Assembly: GCA_037974665.1 (NCBI GenBank)
Contig: CM075783.1
Span: 20,802,762-20,866,761 of the forward strand
Direction of reading: 5' to 3'
DNA from: Ehretia macrophylla
Taxonomy: Eukaryota; Streptophyta; Magnoliopsida; Boraginales; Ehretiaceae
DNA: 64,000 bases
Shown: piece after piece, positions 23,430-36,200 of the stretch
How positions within the stretch are numbered: position 1 is the first letter of the stretch
Layout: each line of letters opens with the position of its first letter
Notes under the pieces: generated by a model
The model's database searches: none
What the model was told of the DNA's origin: nothing
Seen by the model: only the letters and a program-made list of their open reading frames with translations
Made by a program: the position numbers and the translations under genes

Positions 23430-24113
23430 TTTATGACAAACTTAGTATAATTAATAGATTCATAATTTCTTTTTAACCTTCCATCCCCAATTAAATTTGA
23501 ACCTTGATCTCCCAATTATCAGTAGGAGTAATCCACCACTAGGCTACTTCTGAATCTTAAAAGATGGTTCATCATGGATTTTTGTAATTTAAAAAGGTAG
23601 GAACCAACTTATTTTGCATTAATGATCTTTGAGTTGATGGACTCTGGAATTGATAAAATGAATAGTAACTAAAAATGTCTGCCATTAGGGCTTTGGTTTA
23701 GTGAAAATATTACTCATTGTATATTCGAGAAGTTGCGAATTTGAATCTTATTGATTACGTTGTATATATAGCCTTAATTAAGCCTCCCCTAAATTAAAAA
23801 AAAAAAAAAAATCTCTTGGTCTCTCTTTCCATTCAACACAAATGTACAAATTTCTTGTTACTATTATTTGACAAACATAAAGTATAGATTAAAGAGAGAG
23901 ATGATTGTAGAATATCATTTTCAAGTAGATCCATATGTAAAAGGCACTTCCAAAATATGTCGTATACTTGTACAGTTTTGGATTGATAAGAATACCTTGT
24001 ATGAGGCTTCTAACTTCTTTATTGATGTATACATGGTTTTTTTAGGTCATCAACAACAATTTGCCCAAAAAAAGGTAAAAGAAAGAAAAAAAGTCATCGA
24101 CGAGAACAATTAA
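23430..24113 (+). repeat. Inter-unit block I (partial)
   Basis: TATGAGGCTTCTAACTTC and TTTATTGATGTATACATGG (about 24000-24035) match the I blocks at 19.3 and 57.8 kb. The first part (TTTGAACCTTGATCTCCCAA, about 23497) matches about 57.39 kb. No gene is seen; the 81-codon frame at 23868-24113 crosses the repeat. Confidence 0.55.
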
Positions 24114-26064
24114 GTAGGATATTTCAACGAAATACAATACATGAATATTAATTATCAATTATGTTATTGACATTGGTTCTTATTGATGGGATATGACTTT
24201 CAATATAAAAGGGTACCATTTTTATCCTTCAACTTAAAAATATTATTAGCAAATATTAAAAATATAATGAGATTAGAATCAAGAAGAATAACTTAATCTC
24301 ACTATTCTCCAAATTTTTATAAAATTACTTAATTGTAGACATAAAGTTCAAGTTCATCAAGTATTATAAAATAACACTGCTAAAGAAAATGAATTACTGA
24401 TAATTACCGATCAACTACCATCACAGGTACAAAGAAGCAAGAAAGAGCACGTTTGGAAAGAGAAAGAAAGTTTGATAAAAAAAAAAAGAAAAAAAGAAAA
24501 AAAGAGTTAGGGAACTACTTATATTGCATTCACACCAATACGATGACTATTTATTTGGGAAATAATACTAAACGTCATCCTTTTTTTATCACCCAATTAT
24601 CACCTCCTAATTAGCATACTTAGTTGGCATACCAACTTGGTAAATAAATTTTATTTCTATCTCCCTTTATTAATTTTATTTTATTTCTCTCTCTTCATTT
24701 ATTATTTTCTCTCTCTTTATTTTTTCCTTTTTCTCTCTTTTAATTAAGATTTCATCTTTCTTTTTCTTTCTTTTTTGTTTAATCTTACATGATGTTTACC
24801 TTTTACTTAGCAACAGTATATGAACACATAATGAATGGGTCGATTGAATTATTTTATTAATTTGTACAAGATGTTGGTTCTTATCTTTCTCCATGACTAA
24901 GATGAATTCTTGATTTTACTAACAAAAACTACAAAAAAAAAAAAAAAGATTAGTTCTTGAAACTTGGTTGTGAATTAAGTTTCTATAAACCCCCGATGGA
25001 AAAGCAAGCAAGAATGACTTCAAATGTGACATGTGCATCGCCAATTATTATTATATGCGACAACACTTTGAACAAATCTTTTAAGCTTGATTTTAATCCA
25101 ACAAAAGAATTGAAGAGTTAGACTTCAAATGTAATGCTATCAATTTGTCAAGAAGAGAGAAAGATCTAAAAGATATATATAGTGAATGGTAGAAAGAGAA
25201 AAGTGAATGTTTGGTAAGACTAAACAAAAGAGAAAGAAAGATAAAGAGGAAACCTTAATTAAAGGAGAGAAAAAAGGAAACATGTAGAGAGAGAAAAATA
25301 ATAGAAGAGGAGTGAGAAATAAAATTAATTTATCTAGATGGCAAGGCAACTAAGCATGCTAATTAGAAGGTAATAATTGAATGATGAAAAGAATGTGACA
25401 TTTAACATTACTCTTATTTGGGTAATGAACATTAGTCAAATCTTGCATAAGAGTAGTATGAATATGGTACGAGAAGTCATTGCCTTCCCTACAATTTTAG
25501 CTGACTTTAATCTATTTATTTAGGGTCCTTTAAAGGCTTGTACTATACAAAACCACCAGGCCTTTTTATCTAATCGTGTGATAATGTAAGTGTGAAATAT
25601 TCTGAAATTAATTCTTGTAAATATATTTTTTGATGTATTTTTTACAGGTTATAACTCTTTCGATAAAAAAACAAAATTAAAAGGCCTGTACAAAGAATAT
25701 TCCTATGACTCATAGTTGGGCCCTTTGTCCTGTATGTCATCTTCATCGCTCACTCTATGGTCTCAAACAAGCACTTGTTGCGTTTACTTTTTGCATGGCT
25801 CAGTCGTCTCTCACACTTTCTCCGCTATTTATCAAATGGGTAAAGTCATGTGAAGCTCTTCAATTAAATGGAAATTAGTAGGAAGGTTATTAGTCATTAG
25901 CTTCAGTGAGTTTTTTACTGCCATTTTTTGGTCTGAAAAAAAATAACTCTTACCGGCACTACAGCGAAACTTCCTGTAACCCTGTGTCTTCATGTTTACC
26001 GCGTATCTTTATTTATTTATTTATTTTTTAAAAAAATGGAAAAAGGAGAAACCAAAAAGTGTAT
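24114..26064 (+). repeat. Upstream block U before copy 5
   Basis: Matches the block before copy 3: GATGGGATATGACTTTCAAT (24187), ACGATGACTATTTATTTGGG (24540-24559), CCTTTGTCCTG (about 25727) and CACTCTATGGTCTCAAACAA (25750). It is interrupted by an 854-bp MITE and runs into the copy 5 promoter remnant. Confidence 0.65.
24560..25413. mobile_element. Long-TIR MITE, 854 bp, 9-bp target duplication
   Basis: The left arm (AAATAATACTAAACGTCATC onward) and the right arm are inverted copies over roughly 250 bases, including CTAATTAGCATACTTAGTTG on the left and its mirror near 25350 on the right. TTATTTGGG flanks it exactly at 24551-24559 and 25414-25422 and occurs only once in the paralogous block at 14618-14626. 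Length, long arms and 9-bp duplication fit a Mutator-type MITE. No transposase is present; the open frame at 25140-25349 is the right arm. Confidence 0.8.
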
Positions 26065-26085
26065 AAACCGTGTCTGTTGTCAATG
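26065..26085 (+). promoter_or_regulatory. Truncated promoter of copy 5
   Basis: AAACCGTGTCTGTTGTCAAT matches the proximal element of copies 3 and 6, but the TATA box that should follow is gone. Sequence changes to an unrelated stretch at about 26086, 48 bases before the CACTA element. Confidence 0.6.
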
Positions 26086-26133
26086 AAGAATGGGAACTGA
26101 TCAGCCAAGTACTAGCTAGACTTTTCCTATATT

Positions 26134-26480
26134 CACTACAAAAAATGAGGTAAAAGGGGGCACTTTTTTTCTATATAGGTGGCATTTTAGAAACCGCCGC
26201 TTATAAATACGCAACATTTTAGTAAGTGCCACAACAAACGCCGCGGTAGCGAGTATCGCAAAACTTTAACATCATTTAAATTAAGCGCCACCTATTATAT
26301 AACTTAGGCGGCATTTAAACTAAGCGCCACATATAATATTTTTTTACATTTTTTCATTTTTTTATAATATTTTTTCTATATAGATGGAATTTTAAGAAAC
26401 GCTGCATATTACAATAATCTAAATTTTATCTATATTTTGTTTTAAATTCGCTGCTGCTATTAGGCAGCATTTTTGGAAAC
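26134..26480. repeat. CACTA left subterminal repeats
   Basis: Repeated short motifs of the form GGCATTTTAGAAACCGCCGC, GTGCCACAACAAACGCCGC and GGCATTTAAACTAAGCGCCAC lie in both orientations. In En/Spm elements such subterminal motifs are the binding sites of the TNPA protein. That role here is inferred from family knowledge. Confidence 0.7.
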
Positions 26481-27435
26481 GTTGCCTATGAGTGACTTTT
26501 TTTTTTGGATGGATAAATTTCAAAGCAAATCTTACTTCATGACTCGACTTTAGCCATAAAAACGTAACATCTAGATTAGTTGTATTTCATAACCTGGATC
26601 AAGTCACTCTTACCTTAATGTAACATTGACATACAAGGTATTAGGGACCCAAATTAAATGTTGAGATAATTCAAATAACAAAACTAACAATTCTCAAAAT
26701 AAATTGATAACACCAAATAAAGTTTATGTAAGTATCCATATAAAGCCAGAAAATCCTTCATAATTTTATAACATCATACAACATAGTAGTAGCAAAACAA
26801 AGTCTCACAACTATGCAACATAATAAGGGCTAAAAGAAATACTGTATAATAAGCCCAGAAAGTTGTGAATCAATCCTAATAAGTAGTTGGTTCAAATATC
26901 ATACAATGTTCAAAAACTTGGCAAAAAAAGATAAAGGGTAACATGACTAATCAGTCCAAAAATCTGTGCCCAAAATACCAACATATTACTCTGAACAAAT
27001 CCGGTAGGTAGTAGGATCAAGCACGTGGAATGAATCTACAATAAAATAAGAAAAAATCAGTCCAAAAACTTTGCAAGATGGATACATCTAAATTAGATAG
27101 CTTAGGAACTCTAGCTTCTCATTCGTTTTCAATTGATTCAAACAATAATTTATATCTGATAACTAAAGTATCCATCTATGTGAAAACGTAAAATTAAGGG
27201 GCATTAGTATAAAATAAGAGGAAGGGACATAATAGTGGGATAAGAAGTTAAACTTTAACTACACAAGCGAGACTGATGTAATGAGTTCTAAAACGATCCT
27301 TTTTGCTTGTTTCTTGAAGTAAACCAGTAAGAATGAATTCATCCAAAATCAAATAAACCTAAACATGAAAAATAATAAATGAATACTAAATAAAAACATA
27401 TAGATTAGCAAGAGTCCTGAAATTAATGAGTGAGT

Positions 27436-27505
27436 ATTCATTAAGTCCAAGATATTGAAGAAGATGTCATATTCATTAAGTCCAAGATATTGAAGAATAT
27501 GTCAT
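27436..27505. repeat. 35-bp tandem duplication
   Basis: Two adjacent 35-base units (27436-27470 and 27471-27505) start ATTCATTAAGTCCAAGATAT and differ at one base. It lies in non-coding sequence just downstream of the TNPA-like gene. Confidence 0.85.
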
Positions 27506-27957
27506 CCATCAAGAATTTGATATAGGTCTTCTTTATACCTGTATGTTATACTAAGGTAATGATAATAAATTTCATTCACGAGCCTTATGGGCCTAGTTTC
27601 ACGTATAAGAACTTATTTCCCCATGATCACAAGGGTACTTTTTTCGAGAAATAGTATTGAGGACTAATGGGGACATTTATTTTAGTTATAATTAAGCAAA
27701 AATCAAATAATAGTTGTGGAAGAAGATACAGTAAATGGAATAGCAACAAAGATACATCTTTATTAAAAAATCATCTCAATCACAAGGGCACTTTCGCTAA
27801 CAATTGAATCTATTGAGAACTTCCAAGGTGAAGATCAATTATATAATTATGAAAACAAATATGTTGCATGAACTAATGAAAAATAGTACATATAATGAAA
27901 AAAAAAATACCTTTCAATGAGGAACTGCAATTTTTCATTTAATTGATTCACATCTAC

Positions 27958-30537
27958 CTACAACTTGGAACGTGAAGATTGCTCAACCGCTAGTAGGGCT
28001 TCACGTTCTGCCCTCGTGACAGCCAATAGAGCTTCACGTTCAGCCCTCTCGGTAGCCAATAGAGCATCTCTCTCAGCCCGCTCAACAACTAATTGATTCT
28101 CCAAACGTCGTACTTCTAATGAGGTATGCTTCGAGTCAAAGATTGAAGAAGGGGTTGGTCCCAACCCTTCCCCTCTAACACGACCCGGACGTTCTGGGCC
28201 CCGTATTTCATGGATGGCCACGTACTCTAAGTCATTAGATTTTGGGACATTAGCTCCAATACCTAGAGATGCCATCTTTTCATCGAAAAAGGATTTACTC
28301 TTAGCCTACACATAGAAAATGAAAAGAGTTAAAAGGAAGAATTATATTATTTTTGATGCAGATAAAGAAGATGTTTAAAGATGCTATCATGTTCAATTTT
28401 TACTACATATTGATCGTAATTGGCATAATTTCAAACTTAGTTAAGATTGATAAGCATGGCTTGTACATTGAGTTTCAAAACTTCCTAGGTCAAGATAATT
28501 AGAATTCATATGTTATTTTTCTTTATAAGCAATAGATAATTGATGCTAATGAGGTAAATTTTAGAAATATATATATAAAGTTGTGTTGTTTTGTGTGTGT
28601 GTGTGTGTGTGAATGAATGTTGCTTTGCAAAAGGAACGTGAAAAAACAAATATTCTTGATTTTTGCTTCTGACCTACACTACAACAAAGATAATGCGATC
28701 GAGAGAGCTAGATGTTTTCATGTACTTGATCAAATCTTTTGCATGTAGAAAATAAACCCACATGACCAAACAAGAAAAGCTTAAACAATAGCATATCTTG
28801 TAACAATTGGACAAGCAAATGTGGAATGATTTATAATGAGAGACAGAAAGTGTGTTTGAATTTTTTAGACAAAAGTTTAGCTTTACTCATATTTGAAGTT
28901 TCTCTCTCTCTCTCTCTTCTATTCACTGTTATGTGGACTTTCTTGGGAAATTTTAGAAGGCAAAGCCACAAGAAGTATAGGCAATAACTTGAGCTATTTA
29001 AGTAAGAAAAAAATGCATGACTATCACCGTCTTCTAACCCACTTCTTTATCAAAAAAAGGAAAAAACATAAGAAAATAGATTAAAGCCAATATGAGTTAG
29101 ATGGACAAAGACTGTGGAGCTAGCAAATCTTATTTCTGTAATCAATCAGCAAACTGATGAGTTTATATTACAAGTGGCATACAAGTACCACATGTCATCT
29201 TTTTTTCATTTTAACTCATTAATTACTATGTTGTCAATGTCTAAGCCCCTTTAATCATGATGTATTACAAGCTCTAGGTAGTTTAGCTACCATCATCTGT
29301 GTTTGTAGTTAATTTTCCCAAGAGTTGATATCAAATACAAGCAACAGTATACACGCAAAGTCAAGCATCAAAGATTTAATATATTCAAAGTGAAAGAGAA
29401 AAATCTCCTCCAAGGACAAAGACAAATAGAGGGAGAAATTACCCAAATATCGTGACACTCATGATCCATGTCGCCATTTTTCTTACTGTGCGTAATTTTG
29501 TCGAATTCAATGGGACCCACGTGATGTTTCTTTTTTTTCTCCTGCAAACGTATATAGGTAAGCTTAATTGTAATGTTTACTCATTTATTGTGCAATTGGG
29601 CAAGAAATCTAAAAGAGATTATTCTGAGTACCAGTGCATGCATTATATCGGCATAACTCTTATTGCCACATTTGTGTAACTCTGTTTGCTGACTTCTATA
29701 TTTTTTCCCATTTATTGATGCTTTATGTCAATATAATTAACATCAAAGTTATAACAATAGCTAAATAAACACAACTATAACTACATAGTGAATAGATATT
29801 AAATATGACACATATGGTACTTACTCTACCGCTTTTGGATAAATACACGTTTACCAAATGCCTCCATTGACGATCGTTCACCTCCTCTGGAACTGCATCA
29901 ACAATTTCTTGCAAAGAACTTCCACTGTCTGCTAATTTATAAATATGTTTCCTTAACTTGGACTTGTAGTTTCTCCATTTGGTTCCGATAGAACGAAGAA
30001 CAAACTTTTCATACTTTTTGCTGTCATCCGGGTTGGCTTCACGAAAAATGTAATGCTCCTAACACATATAGGAGCTATTAGTGTAAAAAGAGTATCAATG
30101 AAAGCTAAAACAAGGAAAAGAGTCATTTACAAGGGTATAATTAGATCATTAACCATTATATACTTGATAATATCATCTTTCGCTGAACTAGAAAGGCGTC
30201 TCCAATCACTATAAATTAGCGAACAGTAATTGCCCATGCAAGCAACTACTCCATAGCCACTTGCCAACTTAGCTTTTCCCAGACCAATAGGCTGGCCCTT
30301 TAGGTTAAATTCCACTGGGATTCGTTTATCCCTGTCAAGATGCCAACCTTTCCTACAATAGGTCTTGCCTCTTTTCTTTTTGGGGGTATTAGTTACTGGA
30401 GAATTCAACCAATTCCAATCATTTAAATGTAAAAATTCATAGTAAATATTTGTATTCTTAAACACATGGTATGTTCGGTACCTGGCCCCTGAGGAGATAA
30501 TGCGTCTGTCACATTGATTTCTGCCATTTACTGACAA
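27958..30537 (-). CDS. TNPA-like (Ptta/En-Spm family) protein, at least four exons
   Basis: Exon A (30537-about 30145) reads RKGWHLDRDKRIPVEF, GQPIG, KLASGYGVVACMGNYC and DWRRL, the conserved core of plant Ptta/En/Spm proteins. The open frame begins with TTG and is preceded by TTGTCAG, so this is probably a spliced exon with more sequence upstream. Exon B (about 30060-29830) reads EHYIFREANPDDSKKYEKF and LRSIGTKWRNYKSKLRKHIY and ends at a donor-like AGTAAGT. Exon C (about 29540-29450) reads KHHVGPIEFDKITHSKKN and ends before GTAATT. Exon D (about 28300-27958) reads FDEKMASLGIGANVPKSND, RVRGEGLGPTPSS and then four near-repeats of ERAEREALLA, a likely coiled coil. I saw no stop inside the proposed exons. 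Known TNPA binds subterminal repeats and suppresses or assists transposition; whether this copy is expressed is unknown. Splice sites are inferred by eye. Confidence 0.7.
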
Positions 30538-33261
30538 TTTTCATCACATACATGATTAGTGAAACTTTTATTCTTTTAATGATAACAGATAAAAGATAAC
30601 TCCAAGCACATCTTTAATATATGAGCTAAATTCTAGTTAATTTATATATAATCATAGGCATGATAGATATCTAATGAAATCAAGTTCACTCACTGATTGC
30701 TGCAGATACATATGCAACAACCTTGAATGCTAACACACTGGTTGCAATAGCTAATAATATGCAAACTGAACCAGTAGAAAAGTTGAAAATGATATAATCA
30801 ATGTGTTTCAGTCAACTTCTGTATCAATCAAACCTTGAATGTACTTTTATGAATTATGTAAAGATGTGTAACGAATCAGACACATGTGCAGGACCACAAG
30901 AATGATATTGATGCTGAGCTGGCTCTTGAGGCATAACCACCTCTGACGGATCACAACAAAAAGAATGAACCAGAGTAGTTAAGAAAAGACCTGTGTAACA
31001 AATTGATTCCTAGGCATCTAGATGGTTACATAAAAAAATAAGAATAGCATGAATGAAGGCCTATATCTACAAAACCAATTATATATGAGTTTTGGGCATC
31101 AAGAAAATTGTATTAGCTCTCTAGTTTTTACTTTCATCTCTAAGAGTTTGTCCAGTTCACTATGAAAAAACTTATTGTAATTCTCTGTTTACTACAATTC
31201 AATAAAAGCTTCTCTTAGTTCTTCCCTAATTCGTCTTTTAAATACTGAACTGCTACATTACAAGACGGAAATGGTATCACTATGAAGAATTGATGGCTTA
31301 ATTTACACTCGGGATAAGTATGTACTAACAATGAAAAATTTGCACTACACAACTACAAGGAATTCCAAATAGTCTATATTCCTTCAAACAATTAGGAAAT
31401 TCCTTAACATTTTTGGTTGCTTACAAGGAGCAGGGGAAGACTGAACAAACAAACTTAATTATGTCACAAGGAACACAAAAGGCCTTAAACTAGTATATGG
31501 GTTATCCATTTCTAACCTCTCTGTTTTGTTCATAACTTACACATCTTACAAAACAAAAGAAATAGAATAAGTTTTACCTAGCAGGAAATATAGTTTAGTA
31601 GAATTACTACTAATAGTCAGGTAAAAGGATGCAGAAGGCATCAGACACTAAATAGTGATCAATATATACAATTATATTGATCACTATAATAATAACACGA
31701 GTAATTACTTCTCGAAAAAGAAAAAATAATAACATGAAGTATTGGTCATAATTCTCCTTCATCATCCAGCTTGAACCAGGCTCTTTTAAATTTTCCAACT
31801 CTTTATCCACAGAATTATGGTGCAGTAAAATCTATTAATAGACATACATCAAAGGGAAGGGAAAAAAAAGGTTGAAAGAAAGCCTTGACCCTCCCCCAGA
31901 AAAACATCTATCAATATACATAATAAATATCTCTCTAAGGCCATTTTTCAAACATGTAATGTACATAAATACAATTTACGGTGTATAACAATAAGTTTGG
32001 ATCTCTTAATAATATAATAACGTGAATAAAAAGATCAATGGTGGTGAATTTTTGCTACTTTCGGCTATGAAAAATTTGAACTCTATTTTACGGAAAGGAC
32101 AAATTTCACCATTAGTTTTCGTGTTCAGCTTCTCATGCATTGTTTCAATTGTGTGCAATGAATTCAGTATTGGATAGCTCTCAGCCGAAGGCCTTTGGAT
32201 AAGCATGAACATTGAACACACCATTGATTCCTCTTGACATTCTAGAAGTGAATTGTGGGCCGTTGTGCCCACTCATACGCTAACTCTGCGCTTACCAATC
32301 TTGATAAACTTTAGGACACAAATTGAATGAGACCATATGGTGAGTGCCAATGTGCCATGCTGATGCATCTTCTCAAGGCACAACTTCCACCGACCCCATT
32401 TACGTGAAGTCCAAGAGCTACCTTTTACCTAATTTTTTGTAGAACACACCATTGATTCCTCTTGACATTCTAGAAGTGAATTGTGGGCCGTTGTGCCCAC
32501 TCATACGCTAACTCTGCGCTTACCAATCTTGATAAACTTCAGGACACAAATTGAATGAGACCATATGGTGAGTGCCAATGTGCCATGCTGATGCATCATC
32601 TCAAGGCACAACTTCCACCGACCCCATTTACGTGAAGTCCAAGTGCCACCATTTACCAAATTTTTTGTAGTGCAAGAATATTTTGAAAATGTCTAATCAT
32701 ATTTTTGTCACTCTAGAATGAAAAGGTGGTAGATGTATGCTACTAAAACAACATTCAATTGTCAAATTGAGAAAGCCATTAACTAGGAGATGACGACTTC
32801 AAAGACTACTGTTAGGAAAGTGTGAAAGATAGTATTGCTCAAAAGTATATACATAGAAAAGGATAATCAAGTCTACATTTGAGTAGTATACGTACTAGAA
32901 GTATAATATACTCAAATAGATTCATTTTTATTTACATCAAAAAGTGAAGGCATTGCACCAGCATTCTCAACAAAGATGATGAAACAAAATATAAACTTTC
33001 AATCAATGCAATGCATAACATGAGATTCATTTACTGGACTTTCATTTTATTAGGTAAAACATCTCTAGTTTTTGTGCCTACAAGTTACAAAACTTCTTTG
33101 CTAACAGTTTCCAAAGAATGAATGCATTTATTTCACATATCAAAGTTAATTTATAACTCACTAACTCTATCCAATCAAGTTCAACATTAAAGAAAAAACT
33201 TATATTTTATAAACAAAAAAAGCACTTCACAACACACGAAAAAGACGTGTTTACTTACCAC
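30538..33261. other. CACTA internal spacer, no gene seen
   Basis: This AT-rich stretch between the two transposon genes probably holds introns, an upstream TNPA exon and regulatory sequence. The frames at 31610-31810 and 32006-32272 show no known pattern. The only structure I see is the 228-bp tandem duplication at 32215-32670. Confidence 0.4.
32215..32670. repeat. 228-bp tandem duplication inside the CACTA element
   Basis: Unit 1 (32215-32442) and unit 2 (32443-32670) both contain CCATTGATTCCTCTTGACAT (32221 and 32449), ACTCTGCGCTTACCAATC and CATATGGTGAGTGCC, and close with TTTTTTGTAG. They differ at only a few positions, so the duplication is recent. Each unit ends in TTTTTTGTAGT or TTTTTTGTAGA, like the end of a CACTA element. 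Confidence 0.9.
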
Positions 33262-36200
33262 TCAAAAGGCATCAAGAATCCAAAAGATATTAAGAACCCT
33301 TAAATGGAAAAATATGTCTATCCTATGATTGTAGGACAATATCAAATAGCAAATCTTTGTTAACGTCCTCTCGAACCTAGTCACTTTCTTCCAACTCCTG
33401 ACATTCATAAGGAACACTTCTTGCAAAACTAGTGGCATTATCTTCAATAACATTATCCTCAATAGTTGATTCACCTTCCACACCAAGATCAAAAATATCT
33501 CTAGGGATTATTTTTATCACGTCCATGGAGGGCACAATAGATCTTGCACATAGAAAGCTTGTTGCACTTGAGAAGGTATAACATAGGGCTAATGAGTAAT
33601 GCGCTCCCTGGTATGTGACAACCGTGTAAAATGAACAAGTGTAAACCCATATTCATCTTTCTTCACTCATCTCTCCCGTGTGATATCAGCCCAATCACAA
33701 CGAAATAGCACCACCTTGAATTTTTCAGAATAGTTTAATTCAATTATGTCATTAAGCTCACCAAAGTACTCAACATCTCCATCTACAAGATTTGGATCTC
33801 GACGAGAAGCAATGCTTGGCGTTGCCAATATTACAACCACCCCATAATTTTGCGTTCTTTTTTCCCTATTTCCTTCCTTAGTGCGAAACTTAATACCACT
33901 GAAATCAAAGCCTTTGAAACTTCTTACAATTGTTGAAGGACCCAAAGAAAGCAATCTTATTATCTCTGGCACATTCTCATCACATATATTTGATACCTAT
34001 ATAATGAAGGATAAACAATTTTAGCCAAGAAGATTTCTCTCGTAGTACATAAATTTTGTGATTGAATAATTTAGTTAAAGAAAAAAAAAATCTTACTTAC
34101 ATGGGTTTTGAACCATGTATGAAATTCCTCTGACACTAGCTGTTGCAATGTGCTTGGATTATTGCCATATCTTCTATGGGGAAAATTTTGAATCTTGTAC
34201 CTCTTAAATTCTCTGTAAGTTCAAAAGAAATAGTCTTATTAAAAATATCACATAAGAATGGTAATTATTAAGTAGTAACTCACACAACATATGACTCTAC
34301 TTCATCAAGATGTAACAAGACATATCTGTGTACTTGTATCAATGATAAATTATCCAACACTTTAATCTCAGCTGTTCCCTTGAATATACCACCACTGGAA
34401 AGCAAATATTTATCTCTTTCTATGGGATCAATGTCTTTACTCCTACGTGGTCGATTGAAAACTGTCTCAATCCCATCAAAGTATCTAGAGCAAAAAGTAT
34501 GACACTCTTCTACAACGTAACCCTCAGCAATTGAACCTTCTGGATGAGCTTTATTGCCAACATACTTTTTGAATACTTTGAAGCACCTTCAGAAAGTTTA
34601 AACTGATTATATGATATTAAGAAACATAATTGACAATACATAAATCTAATTAAAATAATAATATCTTTCAATAGGATACATCCATCTAAATTGAATAGGA
34701 CCTGCAACTTTTGCCTCGTCTGCAAGGTGAATGACCAAATGTACTATTATAGTAAAAAACGATGGAGGAAAACATCTCTCCATGTGAAATAATAGTAATG
34801 CTGAACGAGATTTCAATATATCCAACTTGTCAACATTGAGTGTCTTACAACATATGGCCTTGAAAATACTACTCAATTCAATTATGAGTTTCATAACTTG
34901 TTTGTTCATAGACGAGCGTAATGCAACAGGAAGTAGATCTTGCATCAATATGTGATAATCATGGGTCTTAAGGGATTGTAATTTTCTTTCCTTAACATTA
35001 ATAGCCCTTGATATTTGTGATGCATAACCATCAGGTACTTTATATTCTTTAACAGATTGAGAAATACTTCTTTCTCTTTTCTAGTCATTGAGTAAGAAGC
35101 AGGAGGATAAAACACTTTTTCGTTAGATAGTTCCACAGGGTGAAGTTTTTTTCGTATTTCCATGCGTGTCAAATCATAGCGAGCCTTTGGGTCATCTTTG
35201 CTCTTTCCTTTAATGTTCAACAACATTCCAAGCACATTTTTACATACATTCTTCTCGATGTGCATAACATCAAGATTATGACGCAATATATTGAACTCCC
35301 AATAAGGCAATTTCAAGAAGATGCTTTTTTTCCATGGCACTGATTCACCAACAATCTCATCACCCATCTCAATTTTTGTCTCATCAAACGTGTCATCTAG
35401 GGCACTAGTAACTCTTCTTTCTCTTCCTTTTAGAAGTACTTGCTTCATTTCTTATATTCACAATGGGTTTATCAATGAAATTAACCCCACGCAACTGTCT
35501 TAATGCATCTGACCCCGATGATGTCTTCGGTGCTATCCTTTGTTCCTCAGTCCTATCAAAGTCGCACTTTTGTGCTCGAAACTTGTGTGATTGACTCAAC
35601 CATCGACGATGCCCTAAATAACAATATTTGTGCCCATGATGTAGCCACCTTGATTCTGTCATATTTACACAACATGGACATGCCTTCTTTCATTTGGTGC
35701 TCCAACTTGATAAATTAGCAAAGGCAGGAAAATCATTGATAGTCCACATTAATACAGCTTGCATTGTGAAATTCTGTTTACTCGTTGCATCATATGTTTG
35801 GACACCTTCCCACAATTGTAATAACTCATCAATAAGTGGCTGAAGAAAAATATCTATTTTGTCTCCTGGGGCATCTTTTCCTGGGATGATTGTCAACAAG
35901 ATTGGTGAAGATTGTTTCATGCACATCCACAGGGTTAAATTATACGGCATTAGAATGACATGCCATATGCTGTATGCATTGCTCATAGATCCAAATGGAT
36001 TGAAACTATCACTGGCTAATGCAAGTCTCACATTACCTGGATCATTAGCAAAATAAGAATACCTTTAATCAAATGCCTTCCACGCAAGTGAATCGGCAGG
36101 ATGTCTTAAAAGTCCATCTTTTATGCGGCCTTGGTCATGCCATATCATTGAGGATGATGTTTTTGATGACATATACAATCTTTGTAACCTGGGGATTAAT

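Noticed and set aside
35140-36056. Plus-strand frames opposite the TNP2 gene
   Set aside because: They are antisense shadows of the conserved minus-strand transposase reading.
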